64,000 bases of DNA from assembly GCA_003255025.1 (NCBI GenBank), contig QANY01002420.1, positions 868,001-932,000 on the forward strand. Reading direction: 5' to 3'. The notes below the pieces were generated by a model. The model was given only the letters and a program-made list of their open reading frames with translations, searched no databases and had not been told where the DNA came from. Both the position numbers and the translations under genes were made by a program. This DNA comes from Datisca glomerata. Taxonomy: Eukaryota > Streptophyta > Magnoliopsida > Cucurbitales > Datiscaceae. This document shows positions 1 to 10,729 of this stretch, one piece after another. Each line of letters opens with the position of its first letter. Within the stretch, counting starts at the first letter, position 1.

Positions 1-720
1 AATGTGATTTAGCTGATCATAACTCATGGTTAACATGTATCTTGACTTGTAATCGTAACTTGCTTGTTGAAAAATCGACTGGCATATCCCTCAATTAAGA
101 ATCTAACCAAAATTATTTCACACTTGAATTTAAACTTGGACATAGATTGTAACATGAACGTGAACATGACATAATGGGTGTCTTGAAGATGGTGTCATTT
201 AAGGGTATCTGAACCTTAAGGACACTGCCATACAGACGGTGATACCCAACCGTTTAGATGAAAATATGACGTGAACAATTTGGTTACTTGATAACCAAAT
301 GACATGTCTAAGTCTACCTCTTGTTTACTTATCCAATTACTTCATGATTCATAATAACCCATATTCATGAATAAACATACAACTTATTATGAACACGTAC
401 ATTACATGTAGCTTTAACAATCAATCACATGGTAATTAAGTTAATCATAACATCATGATGTAGAAAATAAGTAAAACACATGTTCACAGGTATAAGTATT
501 ATAAATAATACAATAAAGTAATATTGAATGTAAATACATTACATATCATAATTTAAGAGCCACATAACAATGTAAGCTCAATTATATGGACTGGGTATGA
601 AAGAATTAAGTAATTATTGACTTGATATCAAAAGATTCTAGATCACTGTACTTTCAAATAATCATAAAATAATAAACCTCACTATATATTAAATTGTTAT
701 GGTGATAAAGGTTGATGTAA
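1..720. other. AT-rich intergenic sequence, nothing recognised
   Basis: No open frame of useful length, no RNA gene and no clear repeat. The composition matches ordinary plant intergenic DNA. Confidence 0.5.
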
Positions 721-724
721 ATAG

Positions 725-930
725 ACCGAGTATGAATCTGATCAAAATGGTTCATTTGGTTCAGTTTGATTAGGATGGACTGATTTAGTTCAGTTCAGTT
801 GGACCGGCTCTGTTTGGTTCATTTTGTTGGGTTAGTCGAATTGGTTCAGCTCGATTTGACTGGATTGGATCAGTTTGGCTCGACTGAATTTGTTCAGATC
901 GGTTCAATATCTTAATCGAGATTTTAAATA
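725..930. repeat. Low-complexity GGTTCA/GGTTTGG-type repeat stretch
   Basis: Many imperfect copies of a 5-7 base core such as TTCAGTT, GGTTCA and TCAGTTTGG follow each other. The same kind of motif dominates the MITE-like elements near 16.8 kb and 31.8 kb, so this may be a decayed relative. No inverted ends were found here. Confidence 0.45.
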
Positions 931-1071
931 TTGGGTCGGGCCGGATTGTGTCACATAACCCAGTGACAGTCCGAACAGAGAAACATGGGAAAAAGAAAGA
1001 AGAGGATGAGGGGGAAAATCTCGTCGGCGTTCGATCGCAGGTGAGTGGGCCCGATGGAGAGAGAAGAAAAT

Positions 1072-1104
<33 letters not shown>

Positions 1105-1140
1105 GATAGATAGATAGAGATAGAGATAGATAGATAGAGA
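1072..1140. repeat. GATA/TAGA tetranucleotide microsatellite
   Basis: About 69 bp of uninterrupted to lightly interrupted TAGA units (TAGATAGATAGA, with a few GA insertions). Open frames read through it, in which YLSIYLSI-like peptides appear, are artefacts of the repeat. A shorter GAGAGA run (near 1290) and a GAA run (near 1338-1353) follow. Confidence 0.9.
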
Positions 1141-1389
1141 TCATCATCAAACGGGCAAAGAAATCTACAGAGAATATGGGCGTTCGATGAAGCTTCAGGC
1201 GACGATTGGTGGAGCTTCATGCGACAATGATGATCGTGTTTTGCTGCCATGGAGGGAAGAAGGAATAAGAGAAAGGGAAAGATGAATTCAGAGAGAGAGA
1301 GTGTAAGGGAAAATCAAGGTCCAATTGAAAGGAAATAAAGAAGAAGAAGAAGAAGATGGCTTTATGAAATCAACGATGGAAGGATGCTG

Positions 1390-3260
1390 AGGAGATGCTC
1401 AGAAGTTGAATGGTAGTTTGGCCGCTCTAGGCAGGTTTATCTTGAGATCCTCGGATAAATGCCTCCCTTTCTTTGACATTTTAAAGGGAAATAAATTTTT
1501 TGGATGGGAAGACCGGTGTGAAAAGGTATTCACGGATCTTAATAAATACTTGATGACCTCATCTCTTCAATCAAAACCCAAGGAAGGTAAAACATTATAT
1601 ATGTATCTCGACGTATCAAAACACGCAGCCAGCTTGATATTGGTTAGTGAAGTAGGAACGAATCAGTAGCCAATATATTATGTCAGCAAGACATTCCTAG
1701 ATGCTGAGAAAAGATATTCTCAAATCGAAAAACCGACCCTAGGGCTAGAAACATCCGGAAGGAAGCTCAGACTTATTTTCAAAGCCACTCGTTAGTGGCC
1801 AGAACGTCGCAGCCCCTCAGATCCATTCTGCACAAGTTGGAAATGTCTGGAAATTAACCAAATGGGCCATCAAGTTGGGAGAATTTGACATTAGATACAA
1901 ACCTCGTACCGTGATTAAAGCATATGCACAAGTAGACTTCATAGTAAAGATGTCGCATATCCCCTAAGAGAAGGGGTGTGTCGTCGACCCCATGAGATGC
2001 AGCATAGAGGCCGAAGGCTCATATGAGAAAACCTCATATGTCGTATGGACTTTATACGTAGATGGTTCCTCAAATGCACACCGATACGAAGCTTTCCTCA
2101 AAACACCTAATGAAATCATTATTGAACATGCAATGTGCTTCGACTTAAGAACATCAAACAACGATGCCGACTATAAAGCTTTACTCACGGGAATTCCATT
2201 TGCAAATGACTTGGGGGCAGAATGACTGAAGGTATTTAGTGACTCTCAGTTAATCATTAATCATGTTAACGATGATTTCCAAGCTGAAGACATAAGAATT
2301 GGGGCATACCTAAGTAGGGTCCTAGAGGTGTAAGAGGAATTTGAGGAATGCTCCTTAGAGAAGCTACTAGAACAGAGAACAACCATTCAGATGCTTTCGC
2401 ATCTTAGCCTCAACCATTGACATTAAAATGAAGAGAGCTATTTTAGTGGATTTCCGTCTTGAGCCAATTGTTGATCATAGTGTAGTTAGCGTCGACTGTG
2501 TGGATCCTCATCCAAGAATACGAACGACCGAGCCTAGAATACGAACGACCAAGCCTAGTTGGATGGATGAACTTGTTAATTATATTTATGAATGAATACT
2601 TCCTGAAGACCATAATGAAGCTAGGAAAAGTTGGACGCGAGTGGTGAGATACTCTATAGTGAATGGGGTTACAAAAGGACATTCTCTTGACTGTATCTCA
2701 GATGCCTCTATCTACCGTGGGCCCAGTACGTATTAGCTGAGCTATATGATGGGAAATGATAGAATCAGGCAAGGGGAAGCTCAATGGGAATGAGAGCAAG
2801 GATGATGGGGGTGTTTCTGGACTAGGATGGATTTATACATTGCATAGTATGCAGTAAACATGACAAATGTCAGAGATACGCTACCATACACAAGCAACCC
2901 CCGGAAGAGCAAAACCCCATTATCATCTCGTGGGCTTTTATGCAGTAGAGGATGGATATAGTGGGATCGATGCCACCAGTACTAGGACTGAAAAAGTTCA
3001 TCCTCATGATCACGGATTTCTTCTCGAAATGGTTAAAAGATGAGCCCTTCATAAATATAAAGGAGAAAGATGTCAAAGGATTTCTCTGAAAAAGTGTTAT
3101 ATGCAGATTTCAAATTCTGAAGGTAATAGTCTGTAATGGGCCATAGTTCTTTGGAAGAATTGTAGATGAATTTTGTGAAGAGCTCAGAATTCAACTTTGT
3201 TTCTCAGAACCTTGGCAACCTCAGGCAAGTGGGCAATTTGAGAACACTGATAGTCTAAAA
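1390..3260 (+). pseudogene. Decayed Ty3/gypsy (Tat-like) pol fragment: RNase H, second RNase H, integrase
   Basis: Broken retrotransposon polyprotein on the + strand. 1406-1669 encodes the end of reverse transcriptase and start of RNase H (LAALGRFILRSSDKCLPFF, then a TLYMYLDVS-like stretch). About 1670-1960 continues the RNase H with stops and frameshifts. 1992-2225 encodes a second RNase H with WTLYVDGSSNA and TSNNDADYKALLTGI, the type seen in Tat-lineage elements. About 2986-3250 is the integrase core, with MITDFFSKWLKDEPF and EPWQPQASGQFENTD-like segments interrupted by at least two in-frame stops. The 5' half (gag, protease, most of reverse transcriptase) is absent. A tandem array typical of a Tat 3' untranslated region follows directly. 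It cannot make a working enzyme as it stands. Confidence 0.85.
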
Positions 3261-3264
3261 ATAA

Positions 3265-3725
3265 AACAACTAGGATGCCACTCGAGGTCACAATATGCTT
3301 GGATGAAAGACCTTGCCTAAGGCCACGACCGGCTGAGGCCTCCTGCTCATCGAAGGCGACTAGGAGAAATACCATGCATAGAGTAAAAGGATCACGACAA
3401 TATATCATGGAACCTAAGATCACAAGATGCTTGGATGAAAGAACTAGCCTAAGGCCACGATTGGCTGAGGGTTATGCTCAACCAAGATGACTAGGAGAAA
3501 GACCTGGATATAGTAAAAGGCCACGACAATATTTGTGGCACTCAAGATCCCACAACAATACTCACCCTAGATGATTAGGAGAAAGACCATACATAGGGCA
3601 CAAGAACCAAGATGATATTTCATGGCGTCTGAGATCACAAGATGCTCAGATGAATGACCTCGCATAAGGCCACGACTGGTTGAGGCCTCCTACTCGCCCG
3701 TGATGAGTAGAAGATATAGTCATAT
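3265..3725 (+). repeat. Imperfect tandem array, about 130-bp unit, after gypsy pol relic
   Basis: A module with ATCACAAGATGCTTGGATGA near its start and GGCCACGACTGGCTGAGG in its middle recurs. Unit starts are near 3286, 3419 (133 bp later), a diverged or shortened unit near 3547, and 3634. It lies directly downstream of the integrase relic, where Tat-lineage gypsy elements often carry minisatellites in the 3' untranslated region. Confidence 0.7.
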
Positions 3726-3765
3726 CCATCGGCACATAAGATATTTTTATTGACCATGGTCAATG

Positions 3766-4940
3766 TGTTAATTTTGATGATTATAAATAATTATTGGACT
3801 AATATTTGATTTAGTGGTAGAAATATTATCAGATGTAAATTAAAATGCAATACAAGAAATTACGAAGAATTAATCCCGTGCTTCAAGAAAAAATACTACA
3901 CACCAAACAAAGATCAAATTGAGAGGTTATACAGACCCAATACATCATAAAAAGTCAACCAAGGATAAAAAGAGTCAATACCGAGAAGAGAATAAGAGAG
4001 AATGAGAAAATGAGACAAAATACATTGAACTGGTACTTCTTTAGAGCAAAATAGGTCAAATCAGTAGGAGATCGGTCAGGTCGGTTACTCTTCATCGGTG
4101 CACTAGTTTGCAATTAAGGAACACATTCCTTAATTGTCAAACTGGTCCAACAGAAGGAAAAACTAGTGCACCAGTTTGGCCTAAAAAGAAATTTTCCTTA
4201 ATATATGGATCGGTGCAACCAGTTCTCCAAACTGGCCTGACCGGGTTTTACAGTGTTTTGACACCTATAAATATCGCACGTCATTTTATTCTTCAACACA
4301 CCTCAACATCTCTCCATTCCTCTCTGACAAAGTTCTGTAGAGTTTTATACTTTTGAAAAACTTGTATTTTGAGTGTTGATTTAAGAAAAATACTGTATAG
4401 AGAAGTTAGAAAAAATACTGTGAGTGAAAAATGAGAGATTTTCTCTTTGAGAGAGTGATTGAATTTGTAAAAGAACAAAATCTCAACCGAGCTACATTGT
4501 CAATGTTTGATTAGCACTATAAGCTAATAGGGTTTGTAAAGTTTTAGTCTTCACCGTTAAGAAGATCACATCGAAAAATCTTCAAGGCAAAATCCTTGGA
4601 GTGTGGACGTAAAGATAGATTTTCTCAAATCACTTAAAAATATTGTGTGTCAAATCTCTCTTCCCAACTCTTTTGTTTTGTGCACTTTAATTTTCATATT
4701 TAATTTCTCGCGCGTTATTATTTCATACTTTAATATTATGCATCGTTATTTAATTATTAACCCGTAGTAAATTAAGTTTCATTCTTGATCTTTCAATTTC
4801 TACTTTAATTAGTCTAATTTAATTGAGGAATTATTGCTTGATTGTTTATTTATAGTAATTATCTTTTATTTCAAGCAATTTGATTTTAAAGTTTAAAAAA
4901 CTTTCTTTTTGATATTTTCTCTCAATAAAAGGGTGGCATA
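3766..4940 (+). mobile_element. Probable solo or remnant LTR of a Ty1/copia (Sire/Maximus-like) element
   Basis: Starts TGTTAATTTTGATGATTATA, like the beginning of Sire-type copia LTRs. It has a TATA-like CTATAAATATCGCACG near 4264 followed by a C/T-rich leader, and a GTGTGAGAGCTTGGTTCTC stretch near 4956 that resembles the region after an initiator-tRNA-methionine primer site. A 10-bp inverted repeat (CAATTAAGGA, 6-base spacer, TCCTTAATTG) sits at about 4111-4136. No coding part follows, so it is either a solo LTR or the start of a deleted element. Ends are approximate. Confidence 0.55.
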
Positions 4941-5261
4941 TCAATCCTACAGTCGGTGTGAGAGCTTGGTTCTCAAATATCTAAGACGCTTAGGAATTAT
5001 CTTTTATTTCATGTAGAACACGCCTAGAATAATTTAATGGTAGATCAACTCTTTGTACTATATCGGCCCATTACTAAAGAAGAACCCATATTGTGCTTAT
5101 TGAATTAACACAAAAAATTATTTTGTTATTAATTCAACAAAATTGGATTGCCAAATTAGCATAGTTATTGAGTGTTTGCATGTAAAGCAAAAATATTAAA
5201 CAATAGAGTAAATTGTATATTAACAAAAAATTAAACACTAGTTAATAGTACTAGGCTCTGT

Positions 5262-6300
5262 TTAACACAGCTTATAAACTACAGTTTATAGCTTAAATAA
5301 GCTAATATCTTATTTTTAAAGGGTGGTTTATTTCAGCTTATTGAAATAAGTTAGTGACTTAAATAAACTAAAAAGTTAATAAGTTATAAGTTAGATTAAT
5401 GTAGCTTATTAGCTTAATGTTTTTCATTTTCTCTATATTTCCAAAACTATCTCACTTTTTATAGAAAATTACACACTATCCTTATATAGACCTCTTCACT
5501 CTTTTAGAATCGCCACTGCTGCTTTCCACCTTCGCGGCTGTCGCTTACCACCGTCGCCGTCGCCATTGTTGCTTCCCACTGTTTCAATCGATTCTTTCCT
5601 TTGCCTCCGCTGCTGTCGGTCATCCACGTCAGTCCATGTGTTTTGTTTGATTTTTGGATTTCTAGTTTCGAATGGCTTAGAGATTTTTTTTTTTGCAATT
5701 TGCTCTGTGATATTGTTCAATCACTTTGATGTTTAGGAATTTGCTCTGCTTATTGATGTTCCATGTCTTCCATTTCTACCTGTACATTTGTAATTCTCTG
5801 GTGTTCCATGTCTTCCATTTCTGCAGCAAGCTCATCCAAAAGTTCTACTTCAGGCACATTAGGAAGGCAAAGCAGTGCCGTGAAAATCGGATCATGGTAA
5901 GAAACAGATTTTTTATGCTGCGTAGTGTAGTTGTCGAGGTGCCTTGTTTTCCTTCAATTTGGTAATATAGCTTGTTTATGCAGTTGCAGGGGAGCAGAAT
6001 CTTCTAATCCGTCCAAGCTTCATAGAAATGCCTCCAATCTTTAAAGCTGCATTTACTTTTGGATCTCTTTTTACTTTCATTCAAGTTAATAAATAATAAA
6101 ATTTCCATTAAGTTAACGTAATTTCAATTAAAAATAATCACAGTCTAAGCTTATTTACCAAACAACAATAAAAATAAATTACAGTTTAAAATTAATTAAA
6201 ATAAGTTGAACCAAACACATTTCAATTTATAGATTACAGCTCAATTACTTTATTAAGTTATAACTTAAAAGTTTAAGTTGAGTCAAATGGACTCGTAGTG
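5262..6300. mobile_element. Possible inverted-repeat transposon relic with a gene-like centre
   Basis: The left part (about 5262-5430) and right part (about 6110-6290) are both rich in AGCTTATAA/TTATAGCTTAA words, and carry inverted CTGTTTAACACAGCTTAT-like and GTTGAACCAAACAC-like ends as in many plant hAT/MITE families. The interior (about 5505-6060) has a different, more GC-rich, gene-like composition. It includes an exon-like block ending ATG|GTAAGA near 5896, preceded by CTGCAG at about 5821-5826. No named gene was recognised. Ends and class are uncertain. Confidence 0.35.
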
Positions 6301-6365
6301 TGCAAGAGCCCGTATGATACGCAAATGAAAAAGACTAAAATTTGGGTGGATGAGATAAAAAGTCA

Positions 6366-6700
6366 CACTACTACAAAACTGTTTTTTAACAACTAGGATT
6401 CCCCGTCATTAAAAATCAAAGACGACGGGTAAGCACTCGTAATCTTAAAAGGTGTCGTAAAATATAACATTTTTTTATGATGTGGCAAAAAGATGACGGT
6501 TAACACTCAAGAACGACGGCTACTTTGTAGTTCTTCAACGATGGTTACTGCGCAAACCATCATCGTTGTTGAATTATATTTTACGACTGTTGCTAGAGAA
6601 AACATCATCGTTGTTTATTATTTATTATTTATTTAATTTTAGAAACCATCGTTTTTGTTATACTTTTATGACAATTTGTCTATAAACTGTCGTCTGTGGT
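6366..6700. repeat. Left CACTA terminal and subterminal repeats
   Basis: Terminal CACTACTACAAAA at 6366-6378 is followed by repeated short motifs: GACGACGGG near 6421, GACGGTTAAC near 6495, GACGGC near 6513, and the reverse-oriented CATCGTTG and CCATCGTT forms up to about 6660. Such clusters bind the TNPA-like accessory protein in characterised En/Spm elements. Confidence 0.75.
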
Positions 6701-7399
6701 ATTATAATTTTTAAAATTTATTTACAGAATAATTAAGCAAACCTATTAGAATTGAAAAATAAATGAAACAGAAAAATGACACAAATATCTCAGCAGACAA
6801 TATAACTCTTCATTGCATACAATATGATTATCTTCAAAATTTATAACATTGTAGACTAGAAAATAAATAACAATTTTAATTACAAAAACCTTGAAACTAA
6901 TGAACTTTGAATACTTCTTTTAGTTATTCTAGTTGCTCCCAAATTGTTCTACTTAGTTGTTGAACCCTGCAAAAAGTAAAGGTTGGTTTAACCCATCAAT
7001 TTATTATAAAGTAAAGTAAAAGAGTATTGAAAGTCGATATGCATACATGTTTGTTGATTTGATATTTACTACTTCGTTTATCCACTTATGCATTGCCTTA
7101 TAGATTATTTAGTTTAACCCTAATTAAAAGACAAATCATACAAAGTTAAACAAATTATAAATGCACCAATATCATACTAACCACAATGTATAGTTACATG
7201 TAATATATTCAATAATCACAGTGTCTCCGCCATTTGGTCAAACATAAGCAACCTCGTCTTCACCATCTATGTCAAATGTTTCAACAGAAGGCATCTATTT
7301 CACAAACAAATAAAATTTAATAATGTATCACCCAAATCATCATCAACAATACTTTTATGATATTTTCTTTGAGTGGAAGATAAGACAACTGACCATCTT

Positions 7400-9780
7400 T
7401 AATCTTTTGGATCTTCGACATAAAAAACTTATTTTGCTTGCGAAGCCAAAATGAAAGGCTCATTTTTGTTTGCAAGATCAACTAATGTAAATCCAAGATC
7501 ATCAACTTCGAACCCATTACTATTCTCAACCCACTGACATTTAAACAACGAAAGTCTAAAAGTATGATAATTAAGCTCTCAAATCTCTTGGATCACTCCA
7601 TAAAAGGACAGGTCTGAATAAATAAGATTGTTATCCTTAGCATTTGTAATCTACATTGTCTGTGCCACTACACTAACTCCACTGTTCTAGAAATATCGAT
7701 CATTATCACGATATTTTGTATGAAATCTATAGTCATTTATGGTGTAACCAAAATATTTGATTACCATATAAGTTGGGCCTATGCTATCCACCTCAGTGTA
7801 TTTGTTATAGAGACATCAATATAATTTGCAACCTACAAATAATAATCCATGATTAAGTACTTTATAGATTTTACAAGTTTGAAAATATACCATTATCACT
7901 TAAGTTACATGATCATGCATCCAACAAATAAATGTTCGGTTATGTTCATCTTGTATCCATTTATGTCTCCTTGATTTGTTAGGATACTTCTTCCTCAAGA
8001 ATATCATATGTTGCCTATATAGAAGCACAAAACGAAAATTCAAATTGAGTATGAAATAAAGAACCATTATAAAAAATAATGAGTATGATAACAAATAGAA
8101 AGATTGAGATTATTATACTCACTCGATATAGGGTTGAACTTCATTAGTATTTTCTAATACGTAACGATGTGCTTGTTTCCACTGTTCGTGATCAATTCTT
8201 TCTACATGACCACTTGATAAAGGCTTACCATCTTTCAAATCATCATCTAAGCATGGAACTCCAATTGATTTAACTCCTAGATATTTAGTGCAAAACTCTA
8301 CAACTTCTTCAGCAATATAACACTGACTAATGCAACCCTCTGGACGATTGTGATTTCTCACATAACCATTTAACACTTTCATATATCGTTCAAATGAGTA
8401 CATCCACCGCAAGTAAACTGGCCCATAGAGTAGTACCTCTCTAACAATGTCCATACTGAGATGAACCATGATGGTGGAGAATGTGAGAGGAATGTTTTTT
8501 CAAGAATACATAACTTCACAATAATTCTTTTTGTAGCACATCTAGTTGTGTAACATCTATAACATTGCTACAAATTACATTAAAGAATGATAAAGTTTGG
8601 TGATTGCATATCCTACAGGATCTGATAATAATCCACGTATTGAAACATTAAGTATGTGTTGCATTAATGTATGACAATCATGAGATTTCAACCCATTAAG
8701 ACTAAGATCTTTCAAAGAAACTAGATTTTAAAAATTTGATTAGTACCATTTAGGAACTTTTATGTTAGCTAATGTAGTCCATAGTTTCTTTTTTTCTGCT
8801 CGTGACAATTTGTAATAAGCTGGGGGTAGAACTATTTTTTTGAACCGACTTTTGGTGACAATTATAGTCTAATGCCCATTTGCATAAGCTCCATACGACT
8901 AGACTGCCCATCTCTTGTCTTCCCAGAAATATCAAGCAATGTTCTTATAATATTCATACAAATATTTTTTTTCAATGTGCATAACATCGAGACAATGTCG
9001 AACATGTAAGTTTTTTCAATATTCTAGACTGAAGAAAATTGATTTCTTCTTCCAGTAATATTTGGACAATCCATCTTTCCCCGATTCCTTCACATCCTTC
9101 TTTCCCAGTGTAAATAGAACTCTTTTAACTCTTTCCAACACTTGTTTTCCACTTAAAGATGTAGGAGCTGTTCTAAGCTCTTGATTACCATCAAATGCCT
9201 TTTTTTACCTTCTGTAAGAATATGTGAGTGGTAAAAATCTTCTATGTCCTATATATGCATTTTGTTTCCTGTGTTTTAGCCTAATAAAAGATGTATCTTC
9301 CGCACATATTGAACAATCATAATAACCTTTAACACTACATCCCCATCAGTTTCCATATGCAGGAAAATCATTGATCGTCCACATTAAGATTACTCTTAGA
9401 GTAAAACTCTCTTTCCGAAATGCATCATACGCCTCAATTCCCACTTTCCAGAGAACTTTAAGATCATCAATCAAATGTACTAAATAAACATCAATATCAT
9501 TTTCTGGTTGCTTAGGACCAGCTAGTAACAATGTTAACATCATGTATATTCTTTTCATGCACAACCATGGAGGGAGATTATATATCATCATAATAACAGG
9601 CTAACAACTATATTAACTATTAAGGGATCTAAATAGATTTATCCAATCTGCTGTAATAGGTAGTCGAAGGTTTCTTGGCTCAGCTGTAAAATCTGGCCAT
9701 TTGTGGTCTATAAGCTTTTAAGATGGAGAATTGGCAGGGTGACGTAATTTACCATCTATTTCCCCATTATAAGCATGCCA
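7400..9780 (-). pseudogene. CACTA TNP2-type transposase (TnpD-like), broken
   Basis: Transposase remnants run from high to low coordinates in the order of intact TNP2 proteins. About 9780-9630 gives LRHPANSPS and DFTAEPRNLRLPITAD-like text. 9591-9346 gives NLPPWLCMKRIYMMLTLLLA, AGPKQPENDIDVYL and WTINDFPAYGN, which is the transposase-21 core. 8469-8119 gives GPVYLRWMYSFERYMKVLNG, VRNHNRPEGCISQCYIAEE, which is DUF4218. About 8094-7900 gives KWIQDEHNRTF, and about 7560-7400 gives LFKCQWVEN and GFTLVDLANKNEPFILASQA, which is DUF4216. Blocks sit in different frames separated by stops and possible introns. The function would be cutting and joining at the CACTA ends. I see no intact frame. Confidence 0.85.
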
Positions 9781-10729
9781 TGTCAAGTTTTTTGCAATAT
9801 GACTACTGTTATACATTCGTTTAACAGTGGTATGGGAGGAAAATACCATAACTATAGAGTAAAACTCACTTCGTAATTGTACGTCCTAGCATAGTTCTAG
9901 CAATATTGAAAGCCCTGCATAAGACATTTTAACCCTTAACTATATCTTCATAGTGTAATTCATAATATATTTAATTATTAACTATAGAGTAAAACTTACT
10001 TCGTAATATCTTTCAGGTCCTTATGATTAAAATTATTAATAGTGTCAAAGATATATGTATTGCTCTCGTGAAAATCCAGGACGACCAATATCCAATGATG
10101 AGAGAAACTAAATTAAGTAAAAACATATTGCCCAGGTCGCGTGGATTTCCTATCTTTAAAGGGGTTCGACTTCATCTTTTTGAAGGAATCATTTAGGTAC
10201 TAATCTAACTTTGTATCTCTCTACCGAGCCATCTGCTTTAAATTTACTTGCAGCCAATGGCTTATTTCCCTGCAAGCAATGAGGACTCAGTCTTCTTCTT
10301 TTTTTTTTTCCTTCTTCCTGCATAGCATCTCTCCAGCAAGAATGATTGAAGGCTTCTGCAAATGATTCAGGTTCATGAGAAGATTGAACTGAGATGAGGT
10401 AAACTCGATGCTTTTGGGAAAAATTTTTATAAGATAAGACAAAAATCCTTCAACGGGATAAGAAAGTATTCAGAAATGCAACGTGCTATCGTCCGAATTG
10501 CCCCATACCGCACCTATGAGTGAGAAAGCGACAAAGACAAATAAGTTGATGTTTTGCTCTCGTAACTTCCGATAAAGGGACCTACAAGAAATAAAACACC
10601 AAAATACAAGCAATTAGAAACATCTTATAAAAATATATATAATTATTGAGTCGATTACTAATCATCCTACTCCATATAAATTGACACTATACTACAAGAT
10701 ATCTTACGCATTTCACAAAATTACTTGAT

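Noticed and set aside
785..1250. Two - strand open frames with repeated YLSI residues
   Set aside because: They are translations of the GATA microsatellite and flanks, with no conserved domain.
4111..4136. 10-bp inverted repeat as a transcription terminator
   Set aside because: Hairpin plus T-run terminators are bacterial; this is inside a plant LTR and has no T-run.
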